DNA from: Schinkia azotoformans LMG 9581
GTDB lineage: Bacteria > Bacillota > Bacilli > Bacillales > Bacillaceae_J
Direction of reading: 5' to 3'
Assembly: GCF_000307855.1 (NCBI RefSeq)
Contig: NZ_AJLR01000004.1
Coordinates: forward strand, 1-64,000
Length of the DNA: 64,000 nucleotides
The notes below the pieces were generated by a model, which made no database searches, was not told where the DNA came from, and was given only the letters and a program-made list of their open reading frames with translations. The translations under genes were made by a program, and so were the position numbers. Below, in pieces: positions 15,666 through 24,883 of the stretch. Numbering within the stretch: position 1 is the first letter of the stretch; each line of letters begins with the position of its first letter.

Positions 15666-16604
15666 ATGAACATTCCTAAAGAAATAATAATAACTGAAGT
15701 TTGTCCACGGGATGGTTTTCAAAGTTTGCCTGAAATCATATCAACAGAGGATAAAATAGAAATTATTAATCAATTGATGAATTGTGGTTATAGTCAAATT
15801 GAGGTTACATCTTTTGTTCATCCTAAAGCTATCCCTCAGTTAAAGGATGCTTCAGAAGTGTTAAATGGAATCAATCGTAGAAAGGATGTTAAGTTACGAG
15901 CTTTGGTTCCGAACCTAAAAGGTTTAGAAAGAGCAATAGAGGCCGGGGTGGATAAGGTGAAGTTAATGTTATCCGCTACTGATTCACACAGTCTCAGTAA
16001 TGCAAATAGAAAAACTTTCGATGCTATGAAAGAATTTGAACCGCTAGTCACCCGTGCACAGCATTCATCAATCATCGTTTCTGGGTCTATTTCGGTTATA
16101 TTTGGCTGTCCGTACGAAGGTGATGTTCCAATTGAAAGAATTTCAGAGATTTGTAAGAGATATATTGATCTAGGAATTTACGATATCTCTCTAGCTGATA
16201 CAACTGGTATGGCAAATCCGGTAAAAGTAAAAAGAATTGTCGGCCAAATTAGGGATCTATATCCTGAACTAAAATTCTCGATGCACCTCCATAATACTCG
16301 CGGCATGGCTTTTGCAAATGCTGTGGCAGGTTTTGAAGAAGGAATAACGGATTTTGATAGTTCAGTTGCAGGGCTTGGCGGTTGCCCTTATGCCCCAAAT
16401 GCAAGTGGAAACATTGCATCTGAAGACATTATTCATGGATTTGAGGAAATGGGGGTCCAAACTGGAATTGATTTAGACAAGGTAATATTAATTGGTAAAG
16501 CACTCCAAGAAAGATTTCCGGTATACTCAAATAGCTTTATATTGAAAGCAGGGAAATGTTCAGATCTACATTTAGCACCGAAATGTCAAGAAAAAATTGG
16601 TTAA
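15666..16604 (+). CDS. HMG-CoA lyase-family enzyme (HMG-CoA or citramalyl-CoA lyase)
   Basis: A 312-residue TIM-barrel lyase of the HMGL-like (DRE-TIM) family. Metal and catalytic elements are present: EVCPRDGFQS (Arg-Asp pair), MHLHNTRGMAFANA (His ligands) and the cysteine lid GGCPYAPNASGNIASED. It would cleave a 3-hydroxy-3-methyl acyl-CoA to acetyl-CoA plus an oxo-acid. HMG-CoA is the default substrate, but next to a CoA-transferase and hydro-lyase, citramalyl-CoA (to pyruvate and acetyl-CoA) is plausible. No leucine-degradation genes (mccA/mccB-like) are nearby, which argues against an ordinary leucine pathway. An AAGGAGGA Shine-Dalgarno precedes it. Confidence 0.85.
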   Translation: MNIPKEIIITEVCPRDGFQSLPEIISTEDKIEIINQLMNCGYSQIEVTSFVHPKAIPQLKDASEVLNGINRRKDVKLRALVPNLKGLERAIEAGVDKVKLMLSATDSHSLSNANRKTFDAMKEFEPLVTRAQHSSIIVSGSISVIFGCPYEGDVPIERISEICKRYIDLGIYDISLADTTGMANPVKVKRIVGQIRDLYPELKFSMHLHNTRGMAFANAVAGFEEGITDFDSSVAGLGGCPYAPNASGNIASEDIIHGFEEMGVQTGIDLDKVILIGKALQERFPVYSNSFILKAGKCSDLHLAPKCQEKIG

Positions 16605-16645
16605 GAAAAGGATAGTTGGTTAATGCCAGCTATCCTTTTCTTATG
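16604..16645 (+). terminator. Intrinsic terminator ending the dicarboxylate island
   Basis: AAAAGGATAGTTGG pairs with CCAGCTATCCTTTT across a 6-nt loop, with a short T-rich tail. Confidence 0.75.
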
Positions 16646-16797
16646 GGAGTGAAGCCTTCTAATTACTTTCACAAATAAAAAATTATAAAAATATAGAAAA
16701 AAATTGAATTAACGACATATCTATTATAAAATTTATAATATTAAGTAAATTGGAAGAGCTTTAAAATAAAGAAAAAATATTTTATGAGGTAGAGTGT

Positions 16798-18837
16798 ATG
16801 ACTATACAAAAAAAAATATTAGGAATTATTATCACTGCAGTTATCGGATTAGCGTTATTACTAGGTGCCGTCTTTTATGCGTTTAATAGGCTGGGTGTTA
16901 TGGATGAAAAAATTGAACGCGTTATTCAGGCAGTAGGGTTGGGAAAGGATATTATAATTCACGCTAACCAAGCGCGGGTTAATGAAACGGAATTTTTACA
17001 ATCATTTGATGAAGAAAATGTAAAACTCGTGGAACAGGAGATTACACAGCTTAAATCAACAGTTGAAACACTTGGTCAATTGAGTGATGAAGAGAAGATT
17101 AAGGATAGTACTCGTATGCTGCTTCAATTTTCCACGATGTATGATAGTCGTTTCCGGGAGCTAGTCAATAGGCAACAAGAATTAGGCTATAATCCGACTT
17201 CTGGTATGAAAGGAAAACTAAATGAGGCCGCCGGTAAATTAGAGTCGGCGATCAAGGCAAAAGGCGATTCAAAAGCAGTTCAGTTATATCAAGCGCTCCG
17301 AATGATTGAAAAAGATTTTATCGCTGATCACATACCTGTAAATGAATATTCTAAACTTTCACAGGAGCTTACTAATCACATCGCAACAAATGCAAATTAC
17401 TCAAGTAGTGATAAACAGCTACTTGATAACTACCTTTATGCATTTATGGAGGTTCAACGACTAATCATAAGCCAAATCTCTTCATCGAATACATTTCAAA
17501 CAATAATATCTGATTTGAATAAAGAAGTTCAATCAGTAAACGAAGTGTTGGCTGAAGAGAATAATGAGATTCTTCAATACAAAGAAAAGCAAATGAATTT
17601 GCTAATCATTATTATGATTAGTATAAGTGCTGGCGTGCTGTTTATCCTTCTTTTATTAGGTTATCTAATCTTTAAATCGATTTCAAAATCGGTCATGGAT
17701 CTTCACAGTGGGGCTGAAATTATCGGGAAGGGTGACTTAACCCATCGTGTTGTTGCAACATCTAAGGATGAAATAGGAAAAGTAGCAAACGCATTCAATC
17801 AGATGGCGGATAATGTTCAAACATCTTTACAAAAAGTGAAACAGGCAGCTGAACAGCTATCTTCTTCTTCAAATGCATTGTCTACCTTATCTGATCAAAC
17901 TGCCACACAGACTTATGAGGTAAATGAAGCCATTGAACAAATAGCTTCTGGGGCCCAAAAGCAATCGAATGATATAGATTTAGGCTCAAGATTAATAGAG
18001 GAAATTTTAACCCAAATAAATAATGTTAATGATCATGCTGAACAAATTACTCACCAAGCAAAAACAACAAGTGAAAAAGGTCAAATTGGGATTAAAGTTG
18101 TAAATGAGCTCGACCATACTTCGAAAGAATATACTGATCTTGCCCAAACCCTAATTAATAGTGTTCAGGAGGTTGCAGATCAGTCGTACCAAATTTCAAA
18201 AATTCTAGAGACAATAAGAGAGATTTCAGAAAACTCAGGGTTGCTTGCCCTAAACGCTGCAATAGAGGCTGCTCGGGCTGGGGATGCTGGGAGAGGATTT
18301 TCAGTTGTTGCTAATGAAGTAGGCAAACTGGCTGAGAAAACAAAACAAGAAACAAATAATATTCAAGAAGTCATTGCCACCATTAACGAAAAAATTGCCA
18401 TTTCAACGAGGGAAGCTGAAAAGCTGGAAATCTATAATGCAAAGCAAAAAGATTCGGTTCTTCATACACTTAACTCTTTTGACGACATTGTAAATCAAGT
18501 TGCTGTCATTGATGGAAGTACAGTGGAAATCCGTCGAGCCTTGGAAACGGTAAATAAAACTTCGCAAGATTTGTTCTCGGCTATGCAAGAAATAAGCGCT
18601 GTTTCCCAAGAATCAGCAGCATTTAGTGAAGAAGTATCGGCAAGCAGCGAAAATCAAATTCAAGCAATCGAAGAGGTTAACCGATCTGCTGCTGATCTGT
18701 TAAAACTATCTAAAATTTTATTTGAGGAAGTTAATAAGTTCCAATTAGAGAATAGCAGTTTTGTGAAAGATGAAAATTTAGATGATAATTCAGAAGAAAG
18801 TTCGATCGAAATAGAGGAGAAGGAAATTAGAGATTAA
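16798..18837 (+). CDS. Methyl-accepting chemotaxis protein with helical extracellular sensor
   Basis: A 679-residue chemoreceptor. TM1 is residues 8-30, followed by an extracellular all-helical region (about 31-265), TM2 about 267-292 and a HAMP domain (residues 290-345, [14 protein letters not shown]). The cytoplasmic signalling hairpin tip reads [35 protein letters not shown]. The C-terminus is acidic with no obvious CheR pentapeptide. It would bind a periplasmic signal and control CheA. It stands alone, flanked by a terminator on each side; the ligand is unknown. Confidence 0.92.
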   Translation: MTIQKKILGIIITAVIGLALLLGAVFYAFNRLGVMDEKIERVIQAVGLGKDIIIHANQARVNETEFLQSFDEENVKLVEQEITQLKSTVETLGQLSDEEKIKDSTRMLLQFSTMYDSRFRELVNRQQELGYNPTSGMKGKLNEAAGKLESAIKAKGDSKAVQLYQALRMIEKDFIADHIPVNEYSKLSQELTNHIATNANYSSSDKQLLDNYLYAFMEVQRLIISQISSSNTFQTIISDLNKEVQSVNEVLAEENNEILQYKEKQMNLLIIIMISISAGVLFILLLLGYLIFKSISKSVMDLHSGAEIIGKGDLTHRVVATSKDEIGKVANAFNQMADNVQTSLQKVKQAAEQLSSSSNALSTLSDQTATQTYEVNEAIEQIASGAQKQSNDIDLGSRLIEEILTQINNVNDHAEQITHQAKTTSEKGQIGIKVVNELDHTSKEYTDLAQTLINSVQEVADQSYQISKILETIREISENSGLLALNAAIEAARAGDAGRGFSVVANEVGKLAEKTKQETNNIQEVIATINEKIAISTREAEKLEIYNAKQKDSVLHTLNSFDDIVNQVAVIDGSTVEIRRALETVNKTSQDLFSAMQEISAVSQESAAFSEEVSASSENQIQAIEEVNRSAADLLKLSKILFEEVNKFQLENSSFVKDENLDDNSEESSIEIEEKEIRD

Positions 18838-18852
18838 ATTAGGTATGGGTGG

Positions 18853-18880
18853 GGAGTCTAAAATGACTCTCTATTTTTTT
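18853..18880 (+). terminator. Terminator after the chemoreceptor gene
   Basis: GGAGTC pairs with GACTCT around a short A-rich loop, followed by a run of eight T. Confidence 0.7.
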
Positions 18881-18931
18881 TGGACAAAATAATGGAATAA
18901 ATGTAAAGCTTATGATGTGGGAGTGATATTT

Positions 18932-19657
18932 TTGTCAAAAAGAAAACTCTGTTTCAAAGCGCTGGTAGGTAGCCATAATTATAATTTGAATAATGAATTT
19001 TCAGATAAGGATTATAAAATATTTTTCTATCCTAATTTTGATGATCTTTACGAAGGCGGCCAATATTCGAAAGCCTTTGTTAGTGATGATGAAGATATTG
19101 AATACCACGATATCCGAAAACTGCCGAATTTACTATATAAATCAAATGTAAATTTCATGGAAGTTCTTTTTTCAGAAGAATATGAAGTCTACGATCAGGA
19201 GCTATATTCCAAAATTATTGTGTTACGAGATGAACTTGCAAAAATGAATTTACCTTACCTTTATGATGCTTGCCTTGGTATGTATATGCAGAAAATGAAA
19301 GAATTTAATCGGGATAAAGGAAAGGAGCTTCCTGGTAAAACTTATAAACATGCGATGAGTTCTTATAGAATACTTGATTTTTTAGACCGGTATCAAAAAT
19401 TCTCATTTAGCTCATTCAAACAAGCGATGCAGTATGACGCAAAAGACCCTGTGCGGGAGTTACTATTAAATATCCGTTTAGGCGAATACGGCTTTGATCA
19501 ACTTAAAGAGATGATTCGTAAAAAGGAACAAGTGATTAGAGCGCTTGAAGATGTATATAAATCGGTCGAGGTTAATGTGACACTAAAAGAAAAGTTTGAG
19601 CAATTGATTAAAGTAAGTGTGAAGACCGTATTGATTGAATCGTTTAATGGGGGCTGA
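18932..19657 (+). CDS. Nucleotidyltransferase-like protein (COG3541/pol-beta superfamily)
   Basis: A 241-residue protein. Its N-terminal motif LVGSHNYNLNNEFSDKDYK fits the G-S-x(n)-D-x-D pattern of the polymerase-beta nucleotidyltransferase fold as seen in the uncharacterised COG3541 family. The rest is helical. The start is taken as the TTG at 18932, with GGAGTG (18919-18924) upstream; GTG codons at 18917 and 18923 are in frame but overlap that site. No antitoxin-like partner lies next to it. The function is unknown; some relatives sit in phage or defence contexts, but nothing here supports that. Confidence 0.6.
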   Translation: MSKRKLCFKALVGSHNYNLNNEFSDKDYKIFFYPNFDDLYEGGQYSKAFVSDDEDIEYHDIRKLPNLLYKSNVNFMEVLFSEEYEVYDQELYSKIIVLRDELAKMNLPYLYDACLGMYMQKMKEFNRDKGKELPGKTYKHAMSSYRILDFLDRYQKFSFSSFKQAMQYDAKDPVRELLLNIRLGEYGFDQLKEMIRKKEQVIRALEDVYKSVEVNVTLKEKFEQLIKVSVKTVLIESFNGG

Positions 19658-19727
19658 TTGGCTATGCCCCCACCCCGAATAGAACCATCTCCATCTTCCA
19701 AAAACTCAGCACAAATAGGTACGACAA

Positions 19728-19815
19728 CACCATTTCATCACAATTTCAACACAATTCCAACATAAATTAATTGAAATTTTAACACAATTCTGACAAAAAC
19801 TGTACAAATTCGACA
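19728..19815 (+). repeat. Array of 11-bp phased CACAATT-type repeats upstream of the nos operon
   Basis: Eight consecutive 11-bp units start at 19728, 19739, 19750, 19761, 19772, 19783, 19794 and 19805. Best copies are CACAATTTCAA, CACAATTCCAA and CACAATTCTGA; the others are diverged. The period is close to one helical turn, so the A/T tracts fall on one face of the DNA. It ends 9 bp before the FNR-like palindrome. It could be a cooperative regulator-binding array or intrinsically curved DNA. Confidence 0.6.
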
Positions 19816-19823
19816 CAGTATTT

Positions 19824-19866
19824 CGTGATTTGTATCACGGTTGCGGGATACGTCCATTGGTATCGT
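19824..19866 (+). promoter_or_regulatory. FNR/CRP-type operator and probable nos promoter
   Basis: CGTGA-N6-TCACG (19824-19839) is a perfect palindrome in the format of the Bacillus Fnr site TGTGA-N6-TCACA. TATCGT at 19861-19866 lies exactly where the -10 belongs if the site is centred at -41.5 (class II activation, start about 19873). GATAC and GTATC (19847-19851, 19860-19864) form a further dyad. Oxygen-responsive activation of the nos genes is likely. Confidence 0.65.
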
Positions 19867-19963
19867 TGAAATATGCAGAAATTGTGCAGATAATGTGCAA
19901 GGTTTGCGAATTTTTACTTTAATGTTTTCTCAAAGAAATTAAAGAGAGAGGGAGGGGAGATTT

Positions 19964-20425
19964 ATGAATAAGGTTTTTCGGTGGATACTCTTTTTAGTGG
20001 TTGGAATTGTAGTAGGATTTATGGTTTCTTTATTATTTAATAATGACAAGCAAGTAGCAACAACTGAACCACCGCCACAGACAGAAAGTACAAATTCTTC
20101 GGAAGCAGCTGATGTGACAGATAAAACAGCTGAACAAACTACAGAAACGGCACAACCTAATCTAGCAGAGCACACTGATAATATCCTGGTACAAAAAGGA
20201 TGTATTGCCTGCCATGCTGTAAGCCCGATCGGTGCTAAAGGAAATGGAACAGCGCCAGATTTAGCGATTGCTTATGGTGATGTAAAGAATCGATTTGGTA
20301 AATCATTAGAGGAATTTTTAGAAGAACCGGAAGGAACGATGTCAGCGGTTTTTGGAACTACACCGCTAACAGATGAGGAAAAAGAGAAGGTTATTAGTAT
20401 TGTAAAAGAATACAGTGAGCAATAA
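19964..20425 (+). CDS. nosC: Membrane-anchored c-type cytochrome of the nos operon
   Basis: A 153-residue protein. An uncleaved N-terminal TM helix (residues 6-28) is followed by an acidic Thr/Glu-rich linker (to about residue 65) and a small cytochrome c domain with one haem motif, CIACH. A candidate axial Met lies in EGTMSAVFG. It would pass electrons from the quinol/cytochrome pool to NosZ on the outer face of the membrane. It is the first gene after the FNR-like site, and nosZ follows 24 nt later. The name follows the nosC genes of clade II nos clusters. Confidence 0.82.
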   Translation: MNKVFRWILFLVVGIVVGFMVSLLFNNDKQVATTEPPPQTESTNSSEAADVTDKTAEQTTETAQPNLAEHTDNILVQKGCIACHAVSPIGAKGNGTAPDLAIAYGDVKNRFGKSLEEFLEEPEGTMSAVFGTTPLTDEEKEKVISIVKEYSEQ

Positions 20426-20449
20426 AACTACGGAGGAGGAGTATAGGTA

Positions 20450-22300
20450 ATGAAATTTGGTAAATGGTATGTCCCTATGGTTATCGGGATTATTGCAGGT
20501 ATGGTTGCCGGAAATATTGTGATCCAACCTGATGGCCCTGCCCCAACAATGAGCAGTTCGCAAATTGCATCTGCCCAAAATAAAGCATTTGTGCCGCCAG
20601 GGCAGCACGATGAATACTATATGTTTTCATCAGGCGGTCACTCTGGACAAATGTTTGTTATCGGGGTGCCATCATTACGAAGAATTCGTACAATTCCAGT
20701 ATTTTCCCCAGACTCAGCTACAGGGTATGGATATGATGAACGTACGAAAGAGTTGATGGGTGGCTTTACATGGGGTGATGCCCACCATCCGTCATTAAGT
20801 GAGACAAATGGTGATTATGATGGCAGATTTGTTTTTATAAATGATAATGCAAACAATCGTGCAGCGATGATTAACTTAAAAACGTTCCATACAGAACAAA
20901 TTATTGGACCAATTCCGAATATCATGGGTCCACACTCCGCCGTATTCGTAACACCGAATACTGAATATTTTATGATGGGTACGAGATTCTCTGTCCCAAT
21001 GGATGGTTCTTATAAAGAGCTTGAACAGTATAAGGAGTCCTATAATGGTGCACTACAGGCAATTAGTGTTGATCAAAAAACAGGTCATATGACACCTGCT
21101 TGGCAATTAAAGCTGCCACCATGGAACTTTGACCTATCTGATGCAGGTAAAGGTCCTTCAGACGGATGGGCATTTTTAACAACATATAATACAGAAGAGG
21201 CGACCCATTTACTAGAAGTAAATGCTTCGAAAAATGAAACAGACTATATTCTTGCAATCAATTGGAAAGCTGCTGAGCAGGCAGTTAAGGATGGCAAGTT
21301 CGAAGAAGTAAACGGCCAAAAAGTCATTGATCCTGAGAAAGCCCCAGGAATCGTTTATGCAGTAGCCGCTGCAAAAAGCCCGCACGGTGTAGACGTTACG
21401 CCTGATGGAAAATACTTTGTTGGAAATGGAAAACTGTCACCAATTGTAACAGCGTATGATTTTGAAAAGTTTAAGCAAGCCGTTGAAAATAAAGATTTTA
21501 CTGACGAGGTAAGAGGTATTCCTGTTGTCAATTATAATTCTGTCATGGCAGCAGAAGTTGAAGCAGGACTCGGACCATTGCATACACAATTTGGAACAGA
21601 TGGCTATGCCTACACAACAAACTTCGTTGAAAGTACCGTTGCAAAATGGAAAATTGGAGAATGGAAGGTTCTTGATAAGGTAACCGTTCATTACAGCCCT
21701 GGACATGGCTCTGCTGCTGAAGGGGATACGGTAAGCCCGGATGGAAAATACTTTGTGGCATTGAATAAGTTAGCTAAGGACCGCCACTTGCCAGTTGGAC
21801 CATCACATCCTGAAAATATGCAATTAATCGATATTGAGGGTGACAAAATGGAAATTATCAATGAAGCACCAATTGATCCGGAGCCACACTACGCCCAAAT
21901 TATTAAGGCAGACAAAATTAATCCGGTGAAGATTTATGAAAAAGATGAAAACAATCCTGATGCTATTTGGTCTGAGGAAGATGCAAGAATTGAGAGAAAT
22001 GGAAATAAAGTGACTGTTTATGGAATTGCCGTGCGCTCACGTTTTTATCCTGATGAAATTAAAGTGAATGAGGGCGATGAAGTTACAATTCATTTAACTA
22101 ATATCGACCTTGACCAAGACATCACGCATGGATTTGGTATTAACTTATATGACATTAACTTTGAGGTTCAACCAGGTCAAACAAATACAATTAAGTTTAA
22201 AGCAGACAAGCCAGGGGTATTCCCATTCTACTGTACAAACTTCTGTTCAGCGCTTCACCAAGAAATGCAAGGTTATATGTTAGTTAAACCAAAAGAATAG
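20450..22300 (+). CDS. nosZ: Nitrous oxide reductase, clade II type
   Basis: A 616-residue copper enzyme reducing N2O to N2. The N-terminal signal is a plain hydrophobic Sec-type anchor (WYVPMVIGIIAGMVAGNIVI) with no twin-arginine motif, the known hallmark of clade II. The seven-bladed propeller holds the His-rich CuZ residues (GDAHHPSLSE, MGPHSAV, SPHGVDVTPDGK, PGHGSAAEGD, PHYAQ). The C-terminal cupredoxin domain has the CuA motif FYCTNFCSALHQEMQGYM. It is preceded by cytochrome c and followed by a hairpin and nosB/nosD. Strong support for a functional enzyme. Confidence 0.96.
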   Translation: MKFGKWYVPMVIGIIAGMVAGNIVIQPDGPAPTMSSSQIASAQNKAFVPPGQHDEYYMFSSGGHSGQMFVIGVPSLRRIRTIPVFSPDSATGYGYDERTKELMGGFTWGDAHHPSLSETNGDYDGRFVFINDNANNRAAMINLKTFHTEQIIGPIPNIMGPHSAVFVTPNTEYFMMGTRFSVPMDGSYKELEQYKESYNGALQAISVDQKTGHMTPAWQLKLPPWNFDLSDAGKGPSDGWAFLTTYNTEEATHLLEVNASKNETDYILAINWKAAEQAVKDGKFEEVNGQKVIDPEKAPGIVYAVAAAKSPHGVDVTPDGKYFVGNGKLSPIVTAYDFEKFKQAVENKDFTDEVRGIPVVNYNSVMAAEVEAGLGPLHTQFGTDGYAYTTNFVESTVAKWKIGEWKVLDKVTVHYSPGHGSAAEGDTVSPDGKYFVALNKLAKDRHLPVGPSHPENMQLIDIEGDKMEIINEAPIDPEPHYAQIIKADKINPVKIYEKDENNPDAIWSEEDARIERNGNKVTVYGIAVRSRFYPDEIKVNEGDEVTIHLTNIDLDQDITHGFGINLYDINFEVQPGQTNTIKFKADKPGVFPFYCTNFCSALHQEMQGYMLVKPKE

Positions 22301-22334
22301 TAAGAAAAGCTTAAAGCTAGTTAAGCGAAGTATA

Positions 22335-22363
22335 CGAGTCGCTGGGCGCTGGAGCTAGACAAT
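22335..22363 (-). repeat. Dispersed Bacillaceae-type repeat, copy 1
   Basis: These 29 bp are the reverse complement, with one mismatch, of 54098-54126. The core GTCTAGCTCCAGCG is, from memory, common in intergenic DNA of Bacillus-group genomes. It lies in the nosZ-nosB gap. Confidence 0.7.
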
Positions 22364-22369
22364 ATTTTA

Positions 22370-22391
22370 GGGAGGAGACATCCTCCCTTTT
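22370..22391 (+). terminator. Hairpin with short T-run between nosZ and nosB-like gene
   Basis: GGGAGGA pairs with TCCTCCC across GACA, followed by TTTT. It probably gives partial termination, so that nosCZ is made in excess over the maturation genes. Part of the stem resembles a Shine-Dalgarno but no start codon follows it. Confidence 0.65.
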
Positions 22392-22413
22392 ACTGATAAC
22401 TGGAGGAGTCAAA

Positions 22414-22998
22414 ATGAAAACTTCAAAAAAATTATCCATCATAAGCCGAGTATTGATTATTACAGGAGCTGTTCTTTTGGGCATTTCCTCCTTATTGCCA
22501 TGGTGGGGCTTAGATTTAGAAGCACCACAATATCCAGAAGGTCTCGCAATTATTGTCCATCCATCGAAACTATCTGGTGAAATTGATATTCTGAATAACT
22601 TAAATCACTATATTGGCATGGAAGAAATCAGTGAAGAAGGATTTCCTGAACTTCAATATATTCCTTTTATCATTTGGGGAATTGTGATATTAACAGCCTT
22701 AACAGCCATTTTTGGATATAAAAAACTAGCCTATCTTGTTTGTCTTTTATTCGTAGTCGGCGGCGCACTAGGTATGTATGATATGTATCATTGGCTTAAT
22801 ACATTTGGAACAAATTTATCTCCAGATGCACCAATTAAAGTAGACCCATTTGTACCACCTGTTGTTGGGGATAATACACTTGCTAACTTTACAACTTATA
22901 GTTCATTTCGAAGTGGCTTTTACTTCCTTGTGTTGAGCGCCATTGGTGTATTCCTCGGCACATGGGGTGAAAAATTATGGGCAAAAAAGTCAGCCTGA
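22414..22998 (+). CDS. NosB-like integral membrane protein of the nos cluster
   Basis: A 194-residue protein with four likely TM segments (about residues 12-30, 86-103, 107-125 and 165-185) and an extracytoplasmic loop after TM1 (LEAPQYPEGLAIIVHPSKLSG). A multi-pass protein at this place, between nosZ and nosD, is characteristic of clade II clusters and is called NosB in Wolinella; its role is thought to be in electron delivery or assembly. The assignment rests on position and topology, not on a catalytic motif. The Shine-Dalgarno is GGAGG, and the 3' end overlaps nosD by 22 nt. Confidence 0.7.
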   Translation: MKTSKKLSIISRVLIITGAVLLGISSLLPWWGLDLEAPQYPEGLAIIVHPSKLSGEIDILNNLNHYIGMEEISEEGFPELQYIPFIIWGIVILTALTAIFGYKKLAYLVCLLFVVGGALGMYDMYHWLNTFGTNLSPDAPIKVDPFVPPVVGDNTLANFTTYSSFRSGFYFLVLSAIGVFLGTWGEKLWAKKSA

Positions 22999-24377
22999 TT
23001 TCTGTATTTTTTTCAATCCTAATTTTTTGCCTCATGGATGGACAAAGCTATGCAGCAGAACTTGAGGTTGGAAAAGATAAATCGTGCGAAACTATTTCTG
23101 ATGCAGTAGAACAGGCTAAAAATGGCGACATCATTAAAGTCTACCCTGGTAACTATAAGGAAAAGCTAGAAATTATTAAATCTATAACATTGGAATCTAT
23201 TGAAAAACATAAAGCCATTATTGAAGGCGACAAGCAAAAACATGTCATTACGATTAAAAGTCCAAATGTTGTCATCAACGGTTTTACAATTAAGGGTAGC
23301 GGTGATAATTTCCTTGATAATGATGCGGGAATATTAATTGATCAAAAGAATGATGCAAAAATCATGAATAATGTATTTGAAGATGTATTATTCGGCATTT
23401 ATATTGATAGTTCGGAAGGTAATTTAATAAAAGACAATGAAATACATGGTTTGAAAGATAAGAAGTTTTCGGAACGTGGGAATGGATTTCATTTTTTTAA
23501 TTCAAAAAATAATACAATTGATGGAAATGTAATTACAGATGTCCGGGATGGTATGTATTTTGACCATTCAGACAAGACCATTGTTACTAATAATAAAATA
23601 AGTGGTATCCGTTATGGGTTGCACTATATGTGGTCCAATGACAATAGCTTTAAAAACAATTATTTTAGTAACAATGTTTCCGGTGCCGCTATCATGTTTT
23701 CGAAAAGGATTAACATGGAACAAAATATTTTTGAAAACAATCGGGGCTACAGGGCATTTGGGATGTTTTTTCAAACAGTAGAAGATAGCATCGTTGAAAA
23801 TAATTTGTTTTTTAATAATTCGATTGGCATTAATTCGGATTTATCGAGAGGTAACATCTTCAGGAAAAATACCATCATTCAGAATGATATCGGAATGGAG
23901 GTTCTCGGTAGTAACTGGGATGATGTTATCTATGAAAATAGCTTTATTGATAATCTTCAGCAGGTGTTGGTTAATGAAATAACAATAAATGATCAATGGT
24001 ATTACGGAAATAGAGGAAACTATTGGAGCGATTATTCAGGAATTGATATTGAAAAAGATGGAATTGGCGACAACGCGCATCATTCAGGATCGGCTTTTGA
24101 GTTTTTTATGTATAAATACCCTCATTTTCGTTTGTTTGTTGAAAGTCCAACTGCTAAAATGCTGCAGACGGTGGATAAAATGTTTCCGGTCATTGAACGG
24201 GCTGAAGTTGTTGATCCTTTTCCACTTTTAGAGGATCTAAACTCTAGAGCATTTTTAGAAGGTATGGAAACTGAAACAAGTAAAAAAGCTGGAATGATTA
24301 CCTTTTTAGTTTCACTTGTAGTTGTTCTTCTCAGCATTCGTTTATTAGTACGCCTATCTACTCGTTTTGGCAGATGA
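22977..24377 (+). CDS. nosD: NosD, copper-site maturation protein
   Basis: A 466-residue exported protein. The signal peptide (residues 1-26, cut near SYAAE) is followed by a right-handed parallel beta-helix of repeated PbH1-like units (NVVINGFTIKGSGDNF, NAKIMNNVFEDVLFGIYID, NTIDGNVITDVRDGMYF). A C-terminal TM segment (about 441-462) anchors it. NosD is required with NosF and NosY to build the CuZ centre of NosZ. It overlaps the nosB-like gene, and nosL begins 20 nt after its stop. Confidence 0.9.
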   Translation: MGKKVSLISVFFSILIFCLMDGQSYAAELEVGKDKSCETISDAVEQAKNGDIIKVYPGNYKEKLEIIKSITLESIEKHKAIIEGDKQKHVITIKSPNVVINGFTIKGSGDNFLDNDAGILIDQKNDAKIMNNVFEDVLFGIYIDSSEGNLIKDNEIHGLKDKKFSERGNGFHFFNSKNNTIDGNVITDVRDGMYFDHSDKTIVTNNKISGIRYGLHYMWSNDNSFKNNYFSNNVSGAAIMFSKRINMEQNIFENNRGYRAFGMFFQTVEDSIVENNLFFNNSIGINSDLSRGNIFRKNTIIQNDIGMEVLGSNWDDVIYENSFIDNLQQVLVNEITINDQWYYGNRGNYWSDYSGIDIEKDGIGDNAHHSGSAFEFFMYKYPHFRLFVESPTAKMLQTVDKMFPVIERAEVVDPFPLLEDLNSRAFLEGMETETSKKAGMITFLVSLVVVLLSIRLLVRLSTRFGR

Positions 24378-24397
24378 TTTTGAATGGGGTGAATCGC

Positions 24398-24883
24398 ATG
24401 GGTAAACACATTTTAAGAAATTTCTTTTCTCTTTTTCTACTCGTTTTGCTGCTTGCTTCTTGCGGACAGGTAGGAACCATTATGCCCGAGGCCATTGATG
24501 AGGAGGTAGATATTTGTGAGGCTTGTACAATGATGGTGCAAGATAACCAGTTTAGTACCCAAATTGTCACGCCTAGCGGACAAATTTCTAAATTCGATGA
24601 TATTGGCTGTATGACCATGTATATAAATGATAACCTGCCAGTTGGACAACCATATGTCAGAGATTTTTATAGCAGAGAATGGGTGCAAGTTGAGGATGCA
24701 GCGTTTGTCTTTACAGACGAAGTCGAGACGCCCATGAATTATGGTTTCCTTGCTTTTTCAAGTCATACAAATGCAGAGAAATTTTTAGCGGAATCCAGTG
24801 GTGAAAAGATGTTGTGGAATCAAGTGAAAGAGAAAATAAAAGAGCGGAGCAGTCATAATGAGAATGAACATACACACAATTAA
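24398..24883 (+). CDS. nosL: NosL copper chaperone lipoprotein
   Basis: A 161-residue lipoprotein. The signal ends LLLASCGQ (lipobox Cys). The conserved Cys/Met pair EACTMMVQD and GCMTMYIND resemble the Cu(I)-binding residues of NosL. It delivers copper to NosZ/NosD. I chose the ATG at 24398, with GGGGTG upstream at 24386-24391, over the longer frame from 24374. The 3' end overlaps nosY by 26 nt. Confidence 0.88.
   Translation: MGKHILRNFFSLFLLVLLLASCGQVGTIMPEAIDEEVDICEACTMMVQDNQFSTQIVTPSGQISKFDDIGCMTMYINDNLPVGQPYVRDFYSREWVQVEDAAFVFTDEVETPMNYGFLAFSSHTNAEKFLAESSGEKMLWNQVKEKIKERSSHNENEHTHN

Noticed and set aside
18932-19657. Toxin-antitoxin or defence nucleotidyltransferase
   Set aside because: No partner HEPN, antitoxin or other defence gene is adjacent. 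The motif supports only the general nucleotidyltransferase superfamily.
24357-24618. Minus-strand frames opposite nosL
   Set aside because: They are antisense to an operon with overlapping genes, have no ribosome sites and no recognisable motifs.
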